64,000 bases of DNA from Mangifera indica (GCF_011075055.1 NC_058151.1:11443300-11507299), one strand, 5' to 3'. Counted from the first letter of the stretch, positions 47,127 to 59,829 are shown. Made by a program: numbers and translations. Notes: generated by a model from the letters alone, not told the origin.

Positions 47127-49809
47127 ATGTTGCATGCAGTCTCTGCCCCTAACACTAGCATTTTCTGTCCAAGAAGTCTTCGGTTTCCTCAAAAGCATCT
47201 AGTTTCAACAAGCCTTTGTGTGCATGCCTCATTGCCAGATGACAATGGTAGATTTAAAGTGGAGTACACACCTTGGTTGATTGTTGGTTTGGGTAACCCT
47301 GGGAATAAGTACCATGGAACCAGGCACAATGTAATTGAATATTGACCAAATGCATTTGTCTTTTTAGCTCTTTTTTCCCTTTTACCAGTTTATGATTATC
47401 CGAGGTACTCTGTATCAGGTTGGTTTTGAAATGATTGATCACATTGCTCAAGCACAAGGAGTATTGATGAATACAATTCAATCAAAGGCATTAATTGGAA
47501 TAGGTTCTCATTCAGTTGATTTTTTTTTTCTGTTGTTCCTCCTTATTTCTTTTCTTTTTCTTTTGTTATTGGACTTCTTTCTGCCGTTATGATTCGCTTG
47601 ATGCTCAGTTGTTTATTCAGATTCTTTGTATGATCAGTACAGGTTCCATTGGTGAAGTACCAATTTTGTTGGCAAAACCTCAGGCATACATGAATTTCAG
47701 TGGGGAATCAGTGAGTTTTCATCTTTGAATTCCAGCTCTCAAATGAATTCACAGTGACAAGATTGTTGTACTTGTGTAAATAGCAGTTTGCAAATGGACT
47801 TAGTATTTTGACACTTGATTTGACTCTGCAGACTAGATTATTATATTTAAGAAATTTTTATAAGGCATCTATGTTTCATTTAGGGTTGGCACTGAGGCAT
47901 CTTTATGACTGGGTGCTATTTTATTAGAAATTATCTCTGCATATATATCACAAGCTGCTAATTATTCTGGAAGTCAATGAGACGTTTTGCATATATGAGA
48001 ATTTTACACCTCTTAAGCTGCAGGCACAAAGTTATTTTAGTATATCTTGATGTTGGTTTGGCATAATGTTTGTCATCAATTAAGTGTTCATTGTGAATGG
48101 TTAAGTGATTCATATTTATTACTCAAATTTCCTTGTGCTTTCCCTTCTCATCTGCTTTTTATTGGGCTAATTAGTTAACTTTTTGACATGATTCAGTTCT
48201 TGCCAACTTATGATAGCCAGTTCTATTTGTAACTTTTTCTTTCTCTTGACTACTGTTAGGTTGGGCCACTTGCTGCACATTATCAAGTACCCTTGCGGCA
48301 TATCTTAGTGGTATCCACTATTAAACTTCAAGCTCTGTAAAAGAAATTTAATGGCTTTCTACATTTAGTATGGTGTTTTGACATAATTTTTTCTGGGACT
48401 TGCCCTTGGTAGATTTATGATGAGATGAGTCTGATGAATGGTGTTCTGCGACTCCAGCCAAAAGGAGGCCATGGTCATCACAATGGGTTGGTTATCTGAA
48501 TATCAATTGTTACACATGTTTTACAAATGTTTAAGTTGTGCCAACTTTTCTTGAAGGATATTGCACCTTCCATTTTATCCTGCAGAAAATTCTTCTCCCT
48601 GAAGGACTGCTTTTGCTTTTGACTGGTTAAGCAGTGTAGCAATTGCATATGTTTGGCTTGTTTTGATAAAAGTCTTTGAGTGTTCTGCAGCTCACAACAT
48701 GTTTGGGAAGGCTACTTGATAAAATTTTTATGACAAGATGAAAAAAACAATAGTAACTAACTGCTGTGTGTCGATGGCTGACCCAGCTTTAGTTTCCTGC
48801 ACGAGTGATACTGTTGCAAATATTGCTGTATGAAATTCATGTTCATGTGTCTAAGTCCCTGCTCAAGATGATGCTTTTCTCCTGTGTATATAGTATATAT
48901 TGGTAATTACTGATCTTTTGTCTTACAGGTTGAAAAGTGTTATGGGCCATTTGGATGGTTGTCGTGACTTTCCTCGATTGTCTATAGGTTGGTTCATTGG
49001 GTGCCATCATTTTTACAGCCCTCTCTTCTCAAAAAACTGTTCCTTTTTTTTTGGTTATTTTCTTTTTATCTGGTGATTTCGATGATTGTACAACACAGTT
49101 TAACTTCAAAATTTTGTATGTCACAGGAATCGGAAATCCTCCTGGTAAAATGGACATGAAAGCATTTCTTCTACAGAAATTCAGCTCCGAGGAGCGGAAA
49201 CAGGTATACAATTCCTTATGCCACCTTGAAGATATATTTGCTGATCTCTTAGCAACTAGACATAGTGACATAGTCATTGATGGCTGATAAACATAAGCTG
49301 AGACTTAATCCTTCCTTGTTCCAAGCCTACTCAGACAAGGATGTCTAGTGGCTTTGTGGTCCATCTGCTGCAGCCTCAGCATATGAACCATAAAGTTGTA
49401 CAACACTATAACAATTAAGAATTATGTTGATTGTCTCCTTGTGTTAGTTTTACTAGTTTCAGATCCCCTTAGAATAATCTACTATTTATGCGATTAGAAG
49501 GATTTGTATTGATGCAAAGATGGCAGCTTGACATAAATCTCCAAATTATTCACAGATTTGTTTGCTAATGCCACACAAATGCTCAAGCCCAAAAACACAA
49601 CACAAATTTTCAGATGTGGGTGTATGCATCTTATGTTTCGAAAATTTCCACTGCTAACTTCAATTGTATTTGGGGATTTTGATTTTGGACAGATTGATCT
49701 GGCATTAGAACAAGGAGTTGAGGCAGTGAGATCGTTGGTGCTCAATGGATTCAGCAGCAATGTCACTAGATTTAATATGGGACAGAAGTACAAGTATCAC
49801 AAAATATGA
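47127..49809 (+). CDS. Peptidyl-tRNA hydrolase, organellar
   Basis: Coding exons 47127-47330, 47419-47503, 47643-47710, 48260-48310, 48413-48486, 48929-48987, 49127-49203 and 49693-49809 join in phase (735 nt, 244 aa). It is the bacterial-type Pth enzyme that frees tRNA from peptidyl-tRNA dropped off ribosomes. The first ~45 residues look like a plastid or mitochondrial targeting peptide. Family residues are present: VGLGNPG and [10 protein letters not shown] with catalytic His67, AYMNFSG with Asn114, IYDEMSL with Asp139, and [10 protein letters not shown] with Asn160. A further non-coding exon probably ends at AAG|GTCAGT (46014), giving a 1.1-kb intron in the 5' UTR up to 47122. The exon 2 donor (ATAG|GTTCTC) is weak but is required by the family sequence. 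The stop codon lies within a 47-bp tandem duplication. Confidence 0.93.
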
Positions 49810-49864
49810 CCATTCAATTTAATATGGGGCAGAAGTACAAGTATCACAAAGTATGACCATTCAA
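49771..49864 (+). repeat. 47-bp tandem duplication across the peptidyl-tRNA hydrolase stop codon
   Basis: 49771-49817 and 49818-49864 differ at only two positions. The first copy encodes the last residues ([12 protein letters not shown]) and the stop; the second is 3' UTR. Confidence 0.92.
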
Positions 49865-51090
49865 AACCAAGAATACGAAATTTAGATACCCCAAACGATC
49901 AATTCTCTTGTAGCTTTCCATGTTTCTTATGCCATATAGATTATCTGTAATTATGTAACTGCTCTAATGGAGCTTCAAAAATTTCTCTTATGAAATTGTT
50001 AAACGATTCCTTTGAATTATTAACATATGGCATTAGACATTAGACATTGTCAAGAGGGCTAGGGTCGACCCAGACCATTTTTAGGGTACAGTTTACAAAA
50101 CTGTGGGCTGTGTCAAACCCATGGGTCATGTGAGTCATACCAAGGTCTTGGGGATTTTGTAACTTGTGTTAGATTTGTGGGTCATATCAAGCTCTCGGGT
50201 ACGAAATCGATTTGATAAAAATAATAAAAAAATATTTAAAATGATGGGTTAGCCCACAAGAACATACCTCTGGGTTGTGTCATGGATCTTATCAAATTTG
50301 TGGGTCTAAATACGGTACAATAGGTAGGGATTTGGTTTGATGGTTTACTGTTGAATTTATGTAGTCTTGGGGCTTTGGGAGATTTTCTTTTTAGCGATTG
50401 TTAAATTAGAATCTCTTTAGAAAGGCTTAAAATTTAGCTTGAATTGACTTATTTTGATGCATCAAATATAGATTAAAATGTGTTAAAATGGGCATTGTTT
50501 AATTTTTTGGGCAATGCTATGCGTGTGTATTTTTTTATATATAATTTAAATACATAGATAATATGTTATCATATGATTAAATGTTACTTTATTTTTATTT
50601 CAAAATTATTTAATCACATAATAATATATTATTTGTATTTTTAAATTATGTGTAAAAAATATGTATGTATAATTTTATATTAAATTTGAAGTACTTTAAC
50701 TAATAAATGCATGTGAAATGACTCTCCTGCCTATTCATTTATCACAACAATAAAAAATTTAAGTGTAATTATATCTCAAATTAAAAGGGTGTTTAAAGAC
50801 TAAACAAAATGATTAACAAGAAATGGGAGAGCCTAATTCCAAGCCATTTGGAGAAACCAAGCTTGACCGTCTGCTTCTCAAAAGCCAATACAAAAGGACT
50901 CCTTTACAAAACGACACAAATCTCCTTCATAAAACGACACAAATCCCCTTGTATCCGCTTCTATGTTAAGAAACCCATCATCATTTTCCAATAGAATCGG
51001 ACGGTTGGTATAGAATCCAATGTGATTCAAACAAATCAAACCCTATTTGGAGATTTTCAAAAGGGACCCAGTAAAAACAAGTTCCTCTTT
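49865..51090. other. Intergenic DNA
   Basis: No gene. Around 50060-50330 GGGTC(A/G)TGT and CATGGGTCATGTGAGTCAT words recur in both orientations and may mark a decayed palindromic element. 50520-50680 is AT-rich. Confidence 0.4.
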
Positions 51091-51095
51091 TTATA

Positions 51096-51106
51096 TGACC
51101 GTTGGA
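51096..51106 (-). promoter_or_regulatory. MSA-like mitosis-specific activator motif
   Basis: On the minus strand the sequence reads TCCAACGGTCA, which fits the plant MSA consensus YCYAACGGYYA bound by three-repeat MYB factors at G2/M. It lies 93 bp before the start codon of the 51199 gene, next to a TTTTTATATG TATA-like run. Confidence 0.5.
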
Positions 51107-51198
51107 AAGCCAAGGAAAGAAATATTTTAAAGGCCCAAGAGAGAAACTACAAAAGAAATTAATTTCTTCTGAAACAGAGCAAATCTTGGTAGACAAAA

Positions 51199-51855
51199 AT
51201 GGCAGAGACTAACGGCTCTCTGCAGCAAAACAACCCCGCTTTTCTTCAATCTCTCGTTCATTCACTTGACCCTATTTCGCTTCTTCTCTCTCAAAACTCT
51301 GATCCTCAAAACCCACCGGTTTCGCTCAAACTTATTACGGAGAGTTTCTTCATGGAGAGAGGACCCAGGTACGAAGAATACGCAAAACTCAGAGAACTAA
51401 AGTTGAGAAGAAAGAGACAACAAGAAGAAGTTTATGAAGTTTGTGAGCCAAAAAGATCGCCTTTGAAGAAACAAGTGAGGTTTCAAGCGAATCTGACTGG
51501 TTCAAGAAAAGGGTCCTCTGTTTCGAATGTGTTGGCCCAGTCAGTGCCTGATTTTTCCGCGACTTTACGGAAGGAGAATCGGAAACCGGTGACTAGTACA
51601 CCTGAGTTGACTCCTCCGGCGAAGAATTGGTCAAGAATGAATGGGAATTTATCGAATTCACGAGGGAGTAAGTCGGCCAATGCAGGGGAGAAGAGAGGAG
51701 TGATGACCAGGAAGAGTTACGCTAGTATTGAAGAATTGAAGGGGTTGTCAATGGGGGTTTCAAGGGAGATTTGTGGTGAAAACAGAGGGAGAAATGGTAG
51801 AGCCAAGACTATTCTGGGTGCTTCTGCTAGTAGACAGTTTTCAATGTTTGGTTAA
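51199..51855 (+). CDS. Conserved plant protein of unknown function, 218 aa
   Basis: Intronless and rich in Ser, Arg and Lys. Recognisable blocks are an N-terminal helix (SLVHSLDPISLLLSQ), a charged patch (RYEEYAKLRELKLRRKRQ) followed by PKRSPLKKQVRF, and a C-terminal SYASIEELKG...GASASRQFSMFG. I remember Arabidopsis proteins of this kind without assigned function (AT5G16110 and a chromosome 3 paralogue), but this link is from memory only. There is no signal peptide, membrane segment or catalytic motif. The basic patches and the likely G2/M motif upstream make a nuclear or cell-cycle role possible; that is inference. The start is the first ATG of the transcript and gives a family-like N-terminus. 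Confidence 0.85.
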   Translation: MAETNGSLQQNNPAFLQSLVHSLDPISLLLSQNSDPQNPPVSLKLITESFFMERGPRYEEYAKLRELKLRRKRQQEEVYEVCEPKRSPLKKQVRFQANLTGSRKGSSVSNVLAQSVPDFSATLRKENRKPVTSTPELTPPAKNWSRMNGNLSNSRGSKSANAGEKRGVMTRKSYASIEELKGLSMGVSREICGENRGRNGRAKTILGASASRQFSMFG

Positions 51856-52927
51856 GTTGCTCTGTTTTCTCATCATCATCTTCAATTCTTTTTACCTTCT
51901 TCACGATTCTAATGGTTGTTGATTTGATTCGTAACGGTGGAATTGCTCACGGTTCAAGACCTTTTTTTCAATGTTTTTGATAGATTGTAAAGCTCTGAAT
52001 ATGATATGGTATAATCTTTGTTTACATGTGATTATTATGTAATGAATGAAGTCCTACTTTCAATGTGCAGTTTACTGTGTTATTTCTTGATTTTCTTGGG
52101 TGTTTTCAAGTAGGAGTCATGGTTTAAAAAACTGGATTAAATCACTCAGTCCGATGGATTGAACCGTCAACCACTAATCAAACTAGTTTTGATTCGTATA
52201 AACTTGCTTTAACTTGATCAACATAAAAAATTAATTTTTTTTCAAAAATTTATTGTAAAAACTTAAACCTAAGATTTCGTTATCACATTTGAATATAATA
52301 CCATCAAATTAAGGTTATTTTAATATTAAATAAGTTAAATTATATAATTAATGGTCAATTATATAACAAATTTTTAAATGTTATTTTTAAACAGTTAACA
52401 TGTTTAACCATCGGTTAACTGATTGAATCACTAGTTGAACTAAATCGTCTCTACCATCAGATCGATACCTAATGCAATTCAAAAAACATGGAAAAGAATA
52501 GCAATTGGTGATGATAAGATGAAAAGATTAAAGTTTTAGTTGTCAGGATTATAAGAGGTAATTAAATTTGGAAGTTAGAAGTGAGAACATAATCATTCTT
52601 GACAGCCCAAATGAGATGTAAAAGATTGGGACTTTATTTGAGACAAGATTTAATAATTAACCCCACGGTCACTATATCAAATGTCACGGGAGGGAACCGA
52701 AAAGATTTTCACCTTGCAAATTTCATCACCATACACTACCAATTGAAAGACTAGTCAAGAGCTGTTAGCCTTTTTGAAGTTACATCAGATGATCAAAAAG
52801 AACCATGTGCATGATTACAATACTCTCTAAGAATCCACTGATCCCCCTTGTTAATAAAGACTATCCCTTCAATTTGTGCAAAAAAGGCCATCTTCCCAAC
52901 AAAAGAAACTCACAAAATAGAAGGGCT
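51856..52927. other. 3' region between convergent genes, with a degenerate repeat
   Basis: The 51199 gene (+) and the TRM-like gene (-) end towards each other here. Around 52110-52450 words such as GGTTTAAAAAACTGGATTAAATC...CATCGGTTAACTGATTGAATC suggest an old copy of the repeat class seen at 59.8 and 62-63 kb. Confidence 0.4.
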
Positions 52928-54592
52928 TCATGAAATGCAAAAGCATTTGCGCTCCCAGATGTCCATCACAGTCTCCTCAACCAAAATCTGAAGTATGTCC
53001 AAGCCGATTTCAGCACCTGTTTCGAAAGTTTCTATATCAAATTCTGTCCATTTTCCCAAGGAATGATGACTCATCTCACATTCTATCACCTCGTCAGGGG
53101 TCATACCAGCCGAATGAGTCCACCTTATAACCTCCTCCCCAACCTCTCGGATCAGCATCTCTGCTTTCATTCGTAATGGCAATCTTGTCCAAGCTTTGAA
53201 TCCGGAGTTACAGTGTCTAACATATTTTACATCAAAGCATTCTATTACACAGTCAAAAAGAAATCCTCTAAGCTGAACACTCTCTTTTGTCTCTTCAAAC
53301 CCAAGAAGGCAATTGAAATTTGGCCACATAGCAGTAGCAAGAACTTCAAGTTCATCAAGTACAACCGAAGATACAAGAAAGTCTCTCACTTCACCTAGAA
53401 GACTCGTGTTTCCAAACAACAACTCGGCATTCAAGATAACATCCTTTGCATAAGTTAGCTTGCTTCCTGTTAATCCTAGCCCAGCATAATTGATACTATG
53501 CAGGAATCTAGAAATCTGGTTTATAAGTTCAATCACTGTTTGATCACCAGCCCTTCCTTTGTTTAATGAGGTTGCAGAATCCAGAAGGTCTGTGTAAGTT
53601 TCTGCTGGTTGCAACTGATCCTGGGAGTAATCCATGGAATCAAGATTCAGCCTATGCGCTGGTATCAAAACCAAAAGTTTTAGAAATAATTCATCAGAAA
53701 AGAGCGAAAGAGAAGAAAACAGATGAGCAAAGAAAAGAAAAAAGAAAATAGTTGAATAAATTCATGACAGTTTGCTGAAAGAGTGAGTCAAAGAACTAAG
53801 GCAAACCAAATAAAAGTGTGAGCAAGTTCATTCAACTCTTGTGAAGTAGAATATAATACAAATTTCTTTTCTTTTTTTTTTTTTTCTGTGACAAGTAAAT
53901 TCAAGTTTTTTACCTGAGCTATTATCTATGCTACTTGAGAAGCAGCTATCATTCAAAAGTGAAGCTTCAAGAACAGAACCAGGACTAAGATGATCACCAT
54001 CACGTGCAAATTCAACCAAAGTCCCTTTTGTCTTTGCTTTGGTCTGAGAAGAACAGAAGAAACAATACTCGTCAGGAACAACTGTTTTCACTGGCAGCAC
54101 TCGGCCATATTACAACATGTTAAAATATTATAAAATCTAGTAGAGAAAACAAATTAATATCCAAATATTCTATCCAGGCCATCAAATAATTCTAGAGTAT
54201 TGAGCTTATGCAGCTGGAAATGCATAGGACAGATTCACTTCGGTGATTCTATCAAGTTATTGGGCAAAAACAACGTATGACCATTAATTTCATTATAGAT
54301 TTTCATAAATTGTGAATTGGCTAGTATGTAAGTTATAAACATTTTAGACCTCTCACATCACTTGCATATCACTATGAAATCTATTAAATGAAGAAAAAGC
54401 TCTGATACTGCCAGCCAATGACAAAAGCAAGAGCACTATAGAATCGACATAATTTATCTTGGAACATCCCACTCTTTATCAAAATAGCCCTACAACTAGC
54501 CAGCAAGGCTAATATGCCTCTGCAACTTTCGATCATCCATTATCTAATACATGATCGTCCAGGTCATTTCAGAAAATAACAAAGGCATTGGA

Positions 54593-54628
<36 letters not shown>

Positions 54629-57046
54629 GGAAATAATAGGTATAAGAGTTTTGTAGGTAATTCAGGCGCTGACAATGATTGAGTTAATGCTCCATCATCT
54701 CGCAAAAATGTAGTAAAGTAAGAGTATGACGGTGATGAGAGAGCCAACCTGGAAAGCAACATCTGTATCAGATACATGACCTTCCTGAGGGATAGGCTGG
54801 TCTGTAGTCAAAGCTGATATAAGCTCTTGAAGAATCATAGCAGTGGATCTCTTAGGTGAGGAGCCTGCTGCTATCAAGTTATCCTCTTGCAAAGTCAATT
54901 CCTTCAATTTCTCCTCTAGTAGGGCACCTAAAGCATCTCCTCTCAATGGCCATTGCTTTTGCTGAGACGAGCCATAATTTCCATCCACTAACTTTTGCTG
55001 GTATGCATTCCTACTAGCACGGTCATTTTCCTCCTTTATTTGCTCTTTCACCTCAGTTGAATTCCTGTGTCTAATTGGAGAATTAAATGTAAAAGAAATA
55101 ACATTACTTTCCTTATTTCCAATAGGTCTACTACCATCCCTGTGCCTGGCCGCTCTACTTTTGGCAGAATTCTGATCTACAGAACGTGCATTTCGACTTA
55201 TCTCTTTTCCATTCCCCACATCACACCTAACATTTCTTTGTTTTTCTAGCATGGAATTGGCAAAGCCAGTACTTTCAACCTGTCCATTTACACCAACAGT
55301 CCTCCTCTTCCTTACTGGGGTCCTTGCCTGTAATAAAGTGTCATCTTGCTGGTTAAAAGATTTTCTCTCTGCAGCAGAAGAAGAATTCTCTAGTTTGGCA
55401 GGCACCCTAGCCTGGATGCGACCACTTGCACTTTGGTTTAAAGAAACAGAATCTTTGGCCCCCGAAACATTATTTACAGGTGAAGAGACTCTCTTGCTTT
55501 GCAGATTACTCAGTTTGGCCCTTGAGGAGATCCTATCTCCCTCCAAGGACACTCGATTTTGGTTTTGAGTCTTTTGTTTAAAATTAAAAAAAGATGGTTC
55601 CTCTTTCAAAGGCTTGCCATGCTGGCTTGTCAAATGCCACTGAGCTTGGCCTACTTGCAATGGAGACTTCCTATCTTGACTGGGTGTCCTAACTGATTGT
55701 GTATTGCAATTATCATTTTCTACAGCATTCAGAGATATAGGTTGGTCACATTGCTGAAAATTGACAACTCTTTCTCTGTCCATGGAAGATACGGAAAGCT
55801 TTGATTTACTCTTTCCAGATCCCTGAGAGGAAATATTGACTAAATTTGAAGCGGGGGATGAACAAACAAAAGATTGTTCTTCAATATTTGGTTGGCAGTC
55901 CACAACATCAAGGAAATTACCACAATTTCTACAAGAAGTCTGTGCCATCAGAGATTTACCTGCACTCATAGTATAACCAGACTGCTTTGACAACTCTGGT
56001 GACATAACCCCCAGTCTGGCCTCCGTAAAATCCTCATTTGAGACAGTATTATGAGTTGAACTTGAAAAAGTAAGCGCCGATTTTGCTCTATTTGTAGCTT
56101 GTAGACCAGGCTCCAAAATTTTAGTAGCAGCATCAATCAACCTGGAGGTCCTTGACACATTCCTTGCCAAGGAAACTCTAGGACTCTTAACAGGAGAAGC
56201 AAATTTGGACTGAAGTTTTCTTGATCGTGACAAAACACTCTTAATTTGCAAAGCCTCAGCTTTAAACCTAGTCACTGCCATTCTCTCAGACTGCCCAGTC
56301 TTTTGTATCTTCTGAGGCCTAGATTCAATCCTAGCACCACCTTTCTCCAAACTCAAATCTTCCCTTCCACTATGTTCATTCACAAACTTCTCTACTCTAA
56401 CATCACAAGAGTCAACCAAGGAAGGTTTCTTGGGATTATCTTTTGGTACGGTTGGCATAGATTCAAGACCCATCAGCCTAGCAACCAAGCTCGGAGCTTT
56501 CATCTCATGCTTGGTCTCTAAATCAACAACACTACTACGGTTACCATTTTTCTTCACATTAGGGAACCCCCCACTGTTCTCATTAGCAATCTATCATTCA
56601 CAAAGATTTTAAAACTCCACCAATTATTACCAAAGCAAGAACAAGAAACATAATTTAAAAAAAGTAAACAAATATATTACCAGGTGAAGCTTGGTTTTTG
56701 GCATCTTCTCATCCCCTCCAAACTTATTTGAAACTTGTTTTCCTCGAGCTGTTTAACAACAATTCAGCAAATGTAATTAAAAAAATAGCAAACCCACTTC
56801 ACAAAATGAAATCTTTAATCAACAACAATGCAGTAAGAATGAAAAAAGACAACTTAAATAAACAAACATACATAAATACAAACACAAACCTAGAGGGAGT
56901 AATTTCCTAGAGAAAAGCTTCTTCTTAGCAAATCTACGGTTCCAATCAATGAGTTGAAAGAAAATACCGATACAACCTCCAGGTCTATGCGCCCGTTTCT
57001 CTGTTATGGCCGAACACGATGCCGTTTTCCCTGTGTTTTCATTCAT
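52928..57046 (-). CDS. TRM/LONGIFOLIA-like protein with DUF4378
   Basis: Exons 56890-57046, 56681-56748, 54749-56590, 53914-54043 and 52928-53658 join in phase (2928 nt, 975 aa). The N-terminus (MNENTGKTASCSAITEKRAH, then CIGIFFQLIDWNRRFAKKKL) and the block KAPSLVARLMGLESMP (about 95-110) are hallmarks of the TON1-recruiting-motif (TRM) family. A long serine-rich, basic, probably disordered middle follows. The last ~240 residues form DUF4378, ending with EIGLDILQILVEETVMDIW, similar to the M2 motif that binds TON1. These proteins bring the TON1/TRM/PP2A complex to cortical microtubules and influence division plane and cell shape. It resembles the TRM6/7/8 subgroup. An upstream in-frame ATG at 57106 would add 20 aa; I prefer 57046 from family N-termini. 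The exon 5 acceptor (ACCAG|CGCATAGG) is chosen by phase. Confidence 0.9.
54597..54624. repeat. TA microsatellite in a TRM-like gene intron
   Basis: An uninterrupted TA run in the intron between coding exons 3 and 4. Confidence 0.9.
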
Positions 57047-57730
57047 CTCTCTCACTGAAAAACTAACTACACAATGTAAATGAAACCCAAGCCGAAGAGC
57101 CTCCACAAACTCTACTCACAAATCACTCCCACCACATTACAAAATCCAAAAAATCCCCATCTATCTTGATAAAAACTAAGCTCCAAAGAGCTTAGAATAC
57201 GCAATGTAAGTAAGAGAAATAATAAAAATGAACAAAAGGGCCGTAAGAAAACGCAATGAGTGAAAAAAATCCCCAAAAGAAACAACACCAAAATGGTGTA
57301 AGTCTGGTTGGAAAAACAACAGCACAGAAAGAGTAAACGACAAGAGGGGTAGCACGAACAGAATGCAGAGCCAGTAAACAACTGTTCAAATGTAATGTAA
57401 AGTGGGCATAGACATATCTTGAAGCAAAGAGAAAGTGATTCTCCTGTTGGAAAGACAGATGGTTTTGATTTTGACGGTGATGAGATAATGATAACAATCA
57501 GATGAATTGAAAAATGAATGGTTTTTGATTAAGGTTGGGATTGGTTTAGTAATCAAAAGACGCTGCTGGGAACTGGCATTTCAGTGAAAAGAACAAAAAG
57601 AGGATGAGTTGTTGTTCTGTGCTGTGAAAGGTGCTGGACGTCGGCTCGAGAGTGGCGTAGGATAAGACTAGCAGACAAAGAGAGCGCCCATGCGTACCGA
57701 AGCTAGTCAAACTGTCAGCAGGGTAGATGC
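57047..57730 (-). promoter_or_regulatory. 5' UTR and promoter region of the TRM-like gene
   Basis: Long minus-strand open frames here (57112-57497) have low-complexity, leader-like composition and no family match. They are most likely untranslated leader. No distinct TATA box was assigned. Confidence 0.4.
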
Positions 57731-58949
57731 AGACTCTATACCTTTTTCTCTTTTTGTCTTTATTCTCTTCCCCTTTTTTTCACTCCTGTAAATTTTTTTA
57801 AGAGATACTCCTTGAAATAATCAAACTAACAGGATTTTATAAGAAATAAATAAATAAATAAATATATATATATAATTAATATTTTATAATATAATAAAAT
57901 ATAAATATTAAATATTATAAAATATATCAAAATAATATAATATAGTAAATATATTATATTATATTTACTATAATATTAAATTTTGGAACTATTAAAAATC
58001 ATATTAAATTTTGGAATTTTGGAAACATCCTTAATCTTTTTCAATTACCAACAAACCTTTGAAAAAAAATTCATTTACACCTCCAACATTTTAAAAAATT
58101 ATAGTTTACTTCTAAAATATATAATTATATATTATTGACATTTTTATTTGTACTTATATTGGTAGATTTTTTTATTATTTTTTATGAAAATTAATATAAA
58201 TTGAGGTTAAAAATATTTAATAAAATTTTAAAGATAAATTGTTATTTAACTTAATGGTATTTTGTCTTTTGGACTATTTTATAAAAAATTAATATATTTT
58301 TTTAGTAAATTTTATGGAGAAATTGTCATAATGACATATACAACTCTAAATTATTAAATTTGTTAAGTGTTTGTAGGGTTAATCACTAAATCGTTGTTTA
58401 TATTAATCTTATATCTTTTGTTTAGATGGTCTAAAAATTTTACGAAAAAGTTTTTATAGTGACACATACGACTCCATAAACCAAGTTTGAGATGAGTGAA
58501 TTCAAAACTCTAATATCGTCCAGATGAATCATTATAACCCGTATAGATTAGTTATGTGATAGTTTCAGAAAATCGTTACAGGTTAACCTCAACATGAACA
58601 ACAATTCTCAATTGATAATGCCTAAAACCAATATTTTCAAGATTTACATGACCCTCATAAGGCAAAATTCATCACAGTAGTTATCACAAGTCTACTGTAT
58701 AATTAAAGCTTGTAGTTCATAGGCGTGTATTATCAGTTATATGACCCACAAGTGTAATAATAAAGCCGAGCTTCTGGGTAATCTCCTACTCCTATAATAA
58801 GAAATTATCAATTCTATTAGAGTAGCTACCACTTCGTCAGTCATCTCCAGCTTTATTACTGGAGATTGTTTTCAGTCTCTCTGTGTCTTCATCCCAAACA
58901 AAAATGCCACAATCTAGAAACCAGTTCAAAGATCCAATAAAATATTTAA
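57731..58949. other. Intergenic AT-rich DNA
   Basis: No gene. 57840-58330 is extremely AT-rich with TATAATATA runs. Confidence 0.4.
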
Positions 58950-59456
58950 GGCCAAACGACTATTTCCCACCAAAGGTTTGATGTTTTCTCAAGTTTCCAC
59001 CATTTAATTATGAAAACACTAAACACTCACCCATGACTGATTAACTTTAACCAAGCCCTAACGTCTGAAAATTTTATTTCTTTTTACCCCCCTAAACTTT
59101 AAAAACTAAAATTTCCCCTCAGCCTAAGTTTTAAAAAATGACAGTTTCACCCTAGGGTTTGGTTTTGAAATCTCCGGTGATCTCTCCGGCTCCGTTGCTG
59201 ACGACGTCTCCCTCCCGAAGCATTCTCTCCTTCCGGCGATCCCTTTCCTCCCATTTGGAGATCCGATCGACGTCGAAGATGCCTTGAGAGACGAAAAACT
59301 TCGTCGGGGAAGACGAAGTTCGTCTTCCCAGACGAAGACGAAGCCGTCTTCCCAGAAGAAGACCTCTGGGAAGACGACCGTCTTCCCAGACAAAGACATC
59401 CAAACACACCGATTCGAGGATTCAACAAATCTTGAGTGAGAATATGTCTTTTTGCC
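58950..59456. mobile_element. MITE copy F (GGCC-type family)
   Basis: The left end GGCCAAACGACTATTTCCCACC is almost perfect; the right end GAGTGAGAATATGTCTTTTTGCC is weaker. No matching target duplication is visible. The core (59160-59400) has repeated GAAGACGA/CGTCTTCCC words in both orientations. Long antisense frames over this core are repeat products. Confidence 0.7.
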
Positions 59457-59829
59457 TGGTCTTTTTTTAATCTGACAGTCTTCCCACCACAGTCATGCAT
59501 GACTCAATGTTTTTCAAAAACAAAATGGTTATATTTTGGAGCTAAGTAATGAAATGGAGGATCCGTAAATACTGGGGAAGAAGCTTTGATTACAGTGAAG
59601 TCATTTGATTTTTCCTGGCTGTTTCGGGCGTCTTCAATGAGACAAATCGTTTTAACCAAACTTGGCCATATTATATTAAAAGTTGACTTTTTTATTTGTC
59701 TCATTTCTTCTTACCCCCAAAGTTGTGAGCTGCCACCAGGCCAATGCGGTCTCACTACGAAACAAAACCTTTTTAAAATGATGGCTCTGAAGACCATTTC
59801 TCACCCAAATTTTAGCCCGTTCTAAAAGA
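59457..59829. other. Intergenic DNA
   Basis: Short open frames on both strands (79 and 66 codons) have no family features. No gene supported. Confidence 0.4.

Noticed and set aside
52930..53398. Plus-strand frames over the last TRM-like exon
   Set aside because: Antisense shadows of the well-supported DUF4378 coding exon.
57112..57497. Overlapping minus-strand open frames of 89 and 101 codons
   Set aside because: Low-complexity Leu/Phe/Ser composition, in the expected leader of the TRM-like gene, no recognisable domain.
59124..59500. Minus-strand frames of 85-117 codons with Ser/Arg-rich text
   Set aside because: They derive from GAAGACGA/CGTCTTCCC repeats in the core of MITE copy F; three frames are open at once, a sign of repeat composition.
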